NCBI GenBank assembly: GCA_028386065.3
Contig: JAKUCV010003583.1
Location: 15,339 to 79,338, forward strand
Origin: Turnera subulata
Taxonomy: Eukaryota > Streptophyta > Magnoliopsida > Malpighiales > Passifloraceae
Length of the DNA stretch: 64,000 nt
Direction of reading: 5' to 3'
Under the pieces are notes generated by a model. It worked only from the letters and a program-made list of their open reading frames with translations. It did no database searches and had not been told where the DNA came from. Below are positions 57,832 through 64,000 of this stretch, in pieces (the first letter of the stretch is position 1; every line of letters starts with the position of its first letter). The translations under genes were made by a program, and so were the position numbers.

Positions 57832-60800
57832 TACCCAAAAAAAGGTATTATTAAAATCATTGAATCCCTTTGGCACCCTAGCACGACTAGTGGGAATCTC
57901 CTTGATACAATGCAACTGATCAAAGAAACTAGGGTGGCCATTCTAAAATGGAGTCAGGAAACTCACGGACACATCCCAAGGAGGATAAGACAACTTCAAT
58001 CTGACTTGGAAAGCTTGCAGGGCTGCTCCCCTACAAAGGCTAACTTAGATCAGCAAAAAGCTTTACGAAGCCAATTGAATGACCTCTTGGAAAGGGAAGA
58101 GACCATATGGAAGCAACGTAGCAGAAACACATGGCTCCAAGAGGGTGACCGAAACACTGCTTTCTTTCATAGACAAGCAACAATTAGGGGTCGCTCTAAC
58201 AAAGTTCTCTCCCTCAAGGACGACTTAGGGGCAATTCATGATGAGCTTACTCAGATGCAGCACCTTGCCATTTCTTTTTTTCAAAATCTCTTCACTTCAG
58301 AGGTTCAAGAAATCCACAGCCAAGACCTTCTTGCTTTAAACCCATGTATCACTCCTCAGCACAACACTCAACTGTTGCTCCCCTTCTCAAGTGAAGAGAT
58401 TAAACAGGCCTTATTTTCCATGAACCCACATAAAAGCCCCGGCCCAGATGGAATGTCCCCATACTTCTTTCAGCACTACTGGAACTCTATTGGACCCAAA
58501 GTAACCCACTCAGTCCTACACGCCATAAACACTTGCACCATTCCACCCCTTCTAAACTACACCCACATTACTCTCATACCGAAAGTCCCCACCCCAGACC
58601 ACATGTCTCTTTTTCGTCCTATTTCTCTATGCAATGTTTTATACAAACTGATTTCAAAAACTTTAGCTAACCGTTTGAAAAAAGTTTTGTCCCCTGTTAT
58701 TTCTAATTCGCAGAGTGCATTCATCCCAGGGCGATTAATTAGCGACAACATAATCATCGCCTTTGAAATGATCCACAAGATGAATCTCAGAAAGAAAGGC
58801 AAAGAGGGATTGATGGCCATCAAACTTGATATGTCTAAGGCTTTTGACAGAGTAGAGTGGATATTCTTGGAGAAAGTCATGGTCAAGCTGGGTTTTGCAG
58901 ACAGATGGATCTCTTTAATGATGATGTGCATCAAATCAGCATCATACTCAATAAATTTCAACAAGGAGATCATTGGTCGCATCACACCAACTAGGGGAAT
59001 TAGGCAAGGGGATCCTCTTTCCCCTTATCTATTTCTCCTATGTAGTGAAGGATTGAGCATGATTCTCAAAAAAGCTGAAGCAGACAGGTGTTTTGAAGGT
59101 TTTCAAGTGTGCAGAAATAGCCCAAGCATCTCCCACTTACTCTTCGCGGATGACTGTCTGATATTCGCCAAAGCAACGAGGGAAGGGGCTGAAGGCATTG
59201 CTGCTGCTCTGGCTGAATACCAAAGAATTTCTGGCCAGCGAATTAACCCGGACAAGTGCACCATTCAGTTTAGCAGAAATTGTGATTCCGGAGTGAAAGA
59301 GTTAATCAAGACAACCATGGGGATTCACAAGGAGGCTTGCCAAGAGAAGTACCTGGGACTACCACCACAATTTAAAGAAGGCAAGTCAGCATCTTTCAAG
59401 GAACTTAAAGCTAAAGTATGGAAGAAAATTCAAGGGTGGAAAGGAAGCCTATTGTCTAGAGCGGGAAAAGAAATTCTAATAAAAGCGGTGGCACAATCCA
59501 TCCCCTCCTACGCCATGAGTATTTTCAAACTCCCACACAAGCTTTGTGATGAATTGAAAAGCATGCTGGCCAAATTCTGGTGGGGCACCAACCCGAATTC
59601 TAACAAGGTCCACTGGTTAAATTGGGAGGGATTATGTCTGCCGAAATCACAGGGGGGACTTGGCTTTCGTGACCTCAAAACTTTCAATGAAGCTCTCTTG
59701 GCAAAACAAGGATGGAGGATTCTCCAAAACCCGGATTCTTTATGTGTAAGAATTCTGAAAGCGAAATACTTCCCTCATGGCGACTTCTTAAATGCCACCC
59801 TTGGATCTCGACCATCTTTCACATGGAGGAGTATTTTGCTTGGAAGAGAAACCCTCCTCAAAGGCTTGGTGAAACGGATTGGCAATGGCAAAGACACGCA
59901 CATACAAGACCCATGGCTTCCCCGTAAATGGTCTTTTAAAATTCAACACCTCCCAACTGAAATGCACCATGACTCACTGGTTTCATCTTTTATCCTCGAC
60001 AACCCGCAGAGATGGGACACAAACAAGGTAAAAGACTCTTTCCTATCACTGGATTCTGATTTGATCTTGAAAATTCCACTAAGTATTGATCATGAGGCTA
60101 AAGATTCTTGGTGGTGGTATCACAATCGCAATGGCAACTTCACTGTGAAAAGCGCCTACCATGCTGCATGGGAACACAAACTCCAAGTCCATAATAGTTC
60201 TGCCTCATCAACACTGAGCGCTGACACATCGCTCTTTTGGAAGCATTTTTGGAAACTAAAAGTGGCAAATAAAGTAAAGCACTTTGGGTGGCGGTTAGCG
60301 AAAGGAATACTCCCTACTATGTCCAATCTTCACAAACGAAAGATCACAACGTCTAATGGTTGCTTTCTTTGTGGCTCCCCGGAGACAAACACCCACGCTA
60401 TCTTTGAGTGCGAGCATGCTGCTGCAATCTGGGATCAATTTGCATGGAACATATGCCCCCCTGTTCGTGAAAGTAAGGAATTACACTGGCTGTGGATGGT
60501 TCAAAGCTCATTGCCACAGGAAACTTTTGGTCATTTTTTGGTTGTATGTTGGTGCATTTGGAATCAAAGAAATAACCTTAGATTGGGGAAACTGAAACAA
60601 GACCCACAACGGGTTGCGGAGTCAGCAACCACATACTGGCAGGAATTTGTGACTGCTAACTCTAGGAGGGATCATTCAGCAATTTCCACACCAAGCCATC
60701 AGACCTTCCCCCGACAATGGATTCCGCCGCCGTGGGGATTTTATAAGCTCAACGTCGATGGTGCCATATTCAAAGAATCTGACAGTGCTGGTTTTGGTGT

Positions 60801-61277
60801 TGTTTTGAGAAAGTGGGATAAAACTTTTCACGCATGCTACTCACACAAAGCTTGCCTTATCTCTGACCCCCTCACCTCTGAAACTCTTGCTTTGAGATAC
60901 GGCCTCCAATTTGCTTATTGGCTTAGACTGCCCAAGCTAATTGTCGAGACCGACTGCCTTTCTCTATATAATATTTTGACCAGCAACGAGGACCCAGGCC
61001 TAGCTCCTCATGCTCTTTTGATACAGGATATTAAGTTTCTAATATCCTCTTTTGATGTTGTACTTTGCTCTTTTGTTCAGAGATCAGGAAACTCTGTAGC
61101 CCACACACTAGCTAGGCAAGCTGACTGTTTGTCAATGCCAACTTATTGGATAGCCAACCCTCCTAATTGTATTATGGAGGGGCTGATACGCGATTGTAAT
61201 TAGCAGTGCATACCTGCTTTCGGTATTATCATCTATCAATGAAATCAATCATCGTTTCACGATCAAAAAAAAAAAAA
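57832..61277 (+). mobile_element. 5'-truncated L1-type LINE (LINE-3)
   Basis: The element begins inside ORF2, between endonuclease and reverse transcriptase. It keeps the whole RT-RNase H part, a 60-bp 3' UTR and a 13-A tail (61265-61277). 5' truncation is the common outcome of target-primed reverse transcription. No target duplication was found by eye, so the left boundary (about 57832-57850) is approximate. Confidence 0.9.
57850..61203 (+). CDS. LINE-3 ORF2 fragment: reverse transcriptase and RNase H in one open frame
   Basis: About 1,115 codons without a stop. Domains in order: connecting region (ILKWSQETHGHIPRRI; WLQEGDRNTAFFHRQ), RT with MNPHKSPGPDGMSPYFF, KLDMSKAFDRVEW, RGIRQGDPLSPYLF and the intact catalytic box HLLFADDCLIFAKA, thumb (QEKYLGLPP; GGLGFRDLKTFNEALLAKQGW), zf-RVT-like (VKHFGWRLAKGILPTMSNLH and CFLCGSPETNTHAIFECEHA), and RNase H (KLNVDGAIFKESDSAGFG, SETLALRYGL, VETDCLSL, QRSGNSVAHTLARQ). 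No ATG is needed: the first in-frame start-like codon at 57829 is TTG and may be flank. The endonuclease is absent, so this copy cannot nick its own targets, but its RT is well preserved and recent. Confidence 0.92.
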   Translation: MKIIESLWHPSTTSGNLLDTMQLIKETRVAILKWSQETHGHIPRRIRQLQSDLESLQGCSPTKANLDQQKALRSQLNDLLEREETIWKQRSRNTWLQEGDRNTAFFHRQATIRGRSNKVLSLKDDLGAIHDELTQMQHLAISFFQNLFTSEVQEIHSQDLLALNPCITPQHNTQLLLPFSSEEIKQALFSMNPHKSPGPDGMSPYFFQHYWNSIGPKVTHSVLHAINTCTIPPLLNYTHITLIPKVPTPDHMSLFRPISLCNVLYKLISKTLANRLKKVLSPVISNSQSAFIPGRLISDNIIIAFEMIHKMNLRKKGKEGLMAIKLDMSKAFDRVEWIFLEKVMVKLGFADRWISLMMMCIKSASYSINFNKEIIGRITPTRGIRQGDPLSPYLFLLCSEGLSMILKKAEADRCFEGFQVCRNSPSISHLLFADDCLIFAKATREGAEGIAAALAEYQRISGQRINPDKCTIQFSRNCDSGVKELIKTTMGIHKEACQEKYLGLPPQFKEGKSASFKELKAKVWKKIQGWKGSLLSRAGKEILIKAVAQSIPSYAMSIFKLPHKLCDELKSMLAKFWWGTNPNSNKVHWLNWEGLCLPKSQGGLGFRDLKTFNEALLAKQGWRILQNPDSLCVRILKAKYFPHGDFLNATLGSRPSFTWRSILLGRETLLKGLVKRIGNGKDTHIQDPWLPRKWSFKIQHLPTEMHHDSLVSSFILDNPQRWDTNKVKDSFLSLDSDLILKIPLSIDHEAKDSWWWYHNRNGNFTVKSAYHAAWEHKLQVHNSSASSTLSADTSLFWKHFWKLKVANKVKHFGWRLAKGILPTMSNLHKRKITTSNGCFLCGSPETNTHAIFECEHAAAIWDQFAWNICPPVRESKELHWLWMVQSSLPQETFGHFLVVCWCIWNQRNNLRLGKLKQDPQRVAESATTYWQEFVTANSRRDHSAISTPSHQTFPRQWIPPPWGFYKLNVDGAIFKESDSAGFGVVLRKWDKTFHACYSHKACLISDPLTSETLALRYGLQFAYWLRLPKLIVETDCLSLYNILTSNEDPGLAPHALLIQDIKFLISSFDVVLCSFVQRSGNSVAHTLARQADCLSMPTYWIANPPNCIMEGLIRDCN

Positions 61278-61596
61278 GATGCCAACTTTTTTCTAACGCC
61301 ACTCTCTGCCAGCTCAGCACAAAGGACTAAAAGATATTTTCCGGAAACGTGCTCTCTATCTTTACGTATCCAGTAAAATATAAAAACAAATATTGTCACT
61401 CTTCTTTTTTTTTTTTTTTTAACTACTTGCTACTCTTCAGTTCTTCATACATCACTCTCTCCTCTTCTCCTCCTTTATCTTCTAAGACTAAAAAGTACAA
61501 AGGTTGTTGTACTTTTGTAAGAAACTGTATTAGTATCTTTTACTTTCCTGTTTGGTTTCTTTAGTTGTCTGAAAAAAAAAAAAAAGAAAACAAGAC
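61278..61596 (+). promoter_or_regulatory. probable core promoter and 5' UTR of the CONSTANS-LIKE gene
   Basis: Only about 320 bp separate the LINE-3 tail from the start codon. A TATA-like ATATAAAAA is at 61378-61386. The stretch after it is pyrimidine-rich (CTCTCTCCTCTTCTCCTCC, about 61455-61475), as in many plant 5' UTRs. Transcription start is not visible from sequence. Confidence 0.4.
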
Positions 61597-64000
61597 ATGG
61601 TGAATCCTAAACCGGAAGGGAAGGAGAGTGTTCCTTGTGATTTCTGCAGTGAACAGACGGCGGTTCTGTACTGCCGGGCCGACTCGGCCCGGCTGTGTCT
61701 GTTCTGCGACGAGCACGTGCACTCGGCCAACCTGTTGTCGCGAAAGCACGTGCGGTCGCAGATCTGCGACAACTGCGCTTCCGAGGCGGTCTCCTTCCGG
61801 TGCGCGACGGACAACCTCGTGCTCTGCCAGGACTGCGACTGGGACGCCCACGGGAGCTGCTCCGTCTCCTCCGCGCACGACCGCTCCCCTGTGGAAGGGT
61901 TCTCCGGGTGCCCTACCGCCCCGGATTTGGGGGTGATCTTGGGGTTTGATTTGGAGGAGAAGAGGTTGGCGTCGGAGCAGCCCTTGGGTTTCGGCGGCGG
62001 AGCGGCGCAGGTGGAGAACAACCACCACCACCTCCAGCCGTGGGGGATTCAGGATTTGATGGTGCCCGCCGCTGGCGATGATTGCAACAAGGATGGCGCC
62101 GGTTATGATAATGGGAGTGGTGGGAAGAAGGGAGTGGGTTTCGGGAGGTACAAGCAGGTTGTCTTGAAGCAGTTGGTTGAGCTTTTCAAGAGGGATTTGA
62201 TTGGCGATAGCGGAGGGGAAAGTGAAGGAGATGGAGGAGGAGGGGAGGATTTGGTTCCTGGAACCCCGGGCAGGACCGGTCGTTGCTGGGAGGGTAACGT
62301 TGAAACACTTGAATTTGGAAATGGGAATGATGGAGTCGGGGCGCAGCAGCAACCAGGTTTTACTCCTCCGCTTATGTTACCGTCGCAGGTGGCGGATCCG
62401 AAGCCGGGTCGGGTTGTTGGTTCCTTGTGGGATAGGGATGCCAATGCTCGTGGCCCTCAGGTAATGGTCATCTCAAAAGGTTAATTTCATAACACATTCA
62501 TGCGCTTTAGGACACCTGCATATTCAGCAAACTTTGTCGCTAAATATACGTTGCTGAAATCAATACTCTTTAGGATTTGATTTCGCAGTATCTTTGGATT
62601 GCACCGTAACTGATTTTGCTATATGATGTTCTGGAGTTGTTAGTTTATGTGTCAAGATATGGCAGTATTAATTGTTGCTTAAACATATCAGGAAAGAGAA
62701 TAATGTTGTTGTTCTTTTCAAAGAAGATAATTTATTAAAAGCTAATTTGATGGTGAGCTTGACATTTCTCATCGTGTTTTTTGCTTTTTGTTTGTAGTTA
62801 TAGTATTTCTTTTGGAATGTCTAGGTCTAGGCTGATGGATGAATATTTGAAAAATTGAATTGGGAAAGGAAAAGATCTTCAACTTTCCTCTTCCGGAAAC
62901 CTGTTGTCGTATGAGGAATTTTGTATCGTTATAACCTATATGTCTTTTTTGCACCTTTGCTTATTTTAATTATTCAGTCTTTCACGTGGAAGCACTCATG
63001 ATCTTAATAATACATGCACTGCAATAACGTGAAATGCTTCTTCTGCTTCAGATATGGGACTTCAACCTTGGACAGCTGAGGAATCAAGAGGAATCCGAGC
63101 AGTTAGAAATTGGTTATGGTGGTAGCAGTGATGAAGGCTTCATGATCAAGAATATTGGTGAAATTATGAAAGAAACATCATTGACAAATATGAAAATGTT
63201 GGGAGATATCTACCAGCTGAATTCTGCAATCCCAAATGATGATATGGCCTCATTTAATGTGAGTTTTTATCTTACAGTTCTTAAAAACCTTCCTTCTGCA
63301 GTCCTGTTGAACCTTGTGATCCAATGTTACAATTTGTCTCGCTAGCTCATTTTCTATTTTTGATTGAGAAGCAGCAAAAGCTGCATAAGGGGCCAGCACA
63401 ATTACGTTTGTTCTTTTGCTGTATTTAAAATCTAAAATACTGAATTTCTGTTTATAATTCTTAGCTTATTGCTTATTTTCCATGCTTATCGATCACTTGA
63501 GACAAAATGTCATTAATTGTTGAGTTACTAGTAATGATAAAAGTATTCACCTTAAGCTGCGTCTTCTGGATAGTTCCAGTTAGCATGAGGTTTACCTTCT
63601 GTTAGCCAGGATATATGTCTTTATCAGGTGATACTAGACAGCTCAAGCGTGGTTTGAAATTCTGAAACATGGGTATTTGTGTGATGTTATTTTGTCCTGA
63701 TTTCTTTGGACAAGCTCCTGTACATGACTAGAGGCTCTTATTATTTAATATAAGTAGCGATGTGGAACACCCTTGGCCATTTTCTTGAGGAAGGCTTGGC
63801 CTATATGATGCGGCTCCCATTTGCACAAGCCTTTCCGGTGCCAGCTATCTATTCACTGTTCCTTAAGTGTTTTGTTTGAAAATGCAGTATCCAACAGCAA
63901 GCCAGGGCCCAGCAACTTCCGAGAGTAACAATCTACCTGTGAGAAGGCCATCATCAGGCTCAGAATTTGGTAAACCGAAAGATATTGGTGGGGGCGAAGA
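61597..64000 (+). CDS. CONSTANS-LIKE (BBX) zinc-finger protein, two B-boxes; partial, runs off the window
   Basis: A plant nuclear regulator of the B-box/CONSTANS-LIKE family, whose members act in light, clock or flowering responses. Exon 1 (61597-62460, 288 codons) opens with an ATG and encodes B-box 1 (C14, C17, C26, C34, C37, H42) and B-box 2 (C57, C60, C69, C77, C80, H85). The linker SANLLSRKHVRSQICDNC and the HGSCS..SAH.RS.VEGFSGCP stretch are like the COL13-COL15 group. Exon 2 is 63052-63258 (IWDFNLGQLR). Exon 3 starts at 63888 (YPTASQGPATSESNN). Introns (62461-63051 and 63259-63887) have GT..AG ends and all junctions keep frame. The CCT domain expected at the C-terminus lies beyond the window. 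Exon 1 is much more GC-rich than the surroundings. Confidence 0.93.

Noticed and set aside
62461..62484. Extension of the B-box ORF to 62484
   Set aside because: A GT donor at 62461 and an AG acceptor at 63050-63051 give a better continuation in frame; the extra codons are intron.
63034..63345. Separate 103-codon ORF
   Set aside because: It is exon 2 of the B-box gene plus flanking intron sequence.

Overview
The window comes from the nuclear genome of a flowering plant, most likely a eudicot. It has spliced genes with GT..AG introns, plant-type Ty1/copia and Ty3/gypsy retrotransposons, L1-type LINEs with a C-terminal RNase H, a hAT element, a tRNA-derived SINE and a CONSTANS-LIKE B-box gene. 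Only the two ends hold host genes. Roughly 90% of the rest is transposable-element sequence of different ages.

Left part (1-27265). A Ty1/copia 3' end (1-2742) is followed by exons of a MATH-domain (TRAF-like) gene (2788-3050). An old minus-strand copia element (3051-14350) splits that gene and itself carries an L1-type LINE (about 7330-13543). The MATH gene resumes in the same frame at 14351 and ends at 15179. A second, more decayed LINE follows (about 15330-20970), then a quiet stretch, a long-TIR Mutator-like element (23213-24565), a probable gypsy remnant, a short TIR element (25467-26299) and an AT microsatellite.

Centre (27266-56732). This is one nest of elements. A Sirevirus-like copia (element B, minus strand) runs from 27266 to 56732. 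Its left LTR was split by a plus-strand copia (element A, 28364-38328, 5-bp target duplication TAACC). A 1.67-kb hAT element (35516-37187, 8-bp target duplication ATTCCTAG) then entered A's 3' LTR. The gag gene of B was separately split by an Athila-like gypsy element (45636-55299), which carries an env-like ORF. A 185-bp tandem duplication across the gypsy/B boundary came later. The leader of element A holds the most unusual feature of the window: about 25 copies of the 12-bp palindrome AACATCGATGTT, arranged as regularly spaced dimers.

Right part (56733-64000). A SINE with a 17-bp target duplication (57385-57562) and a 5'-truncated LINE with one long open RT-RNase H frame (about 57832-61277) lie upstream of a CONSTANS-LIKE gene. 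That gene has two B-boxes, starts at 61597 and runs off the right edge. The LINE tail is only about 320 bp from its start codon.

Nearly every retroelement coding region has stops or frameshifts, so they are best read as pseudogenes. The B-box gene is the only host gene that looks intact within the window.
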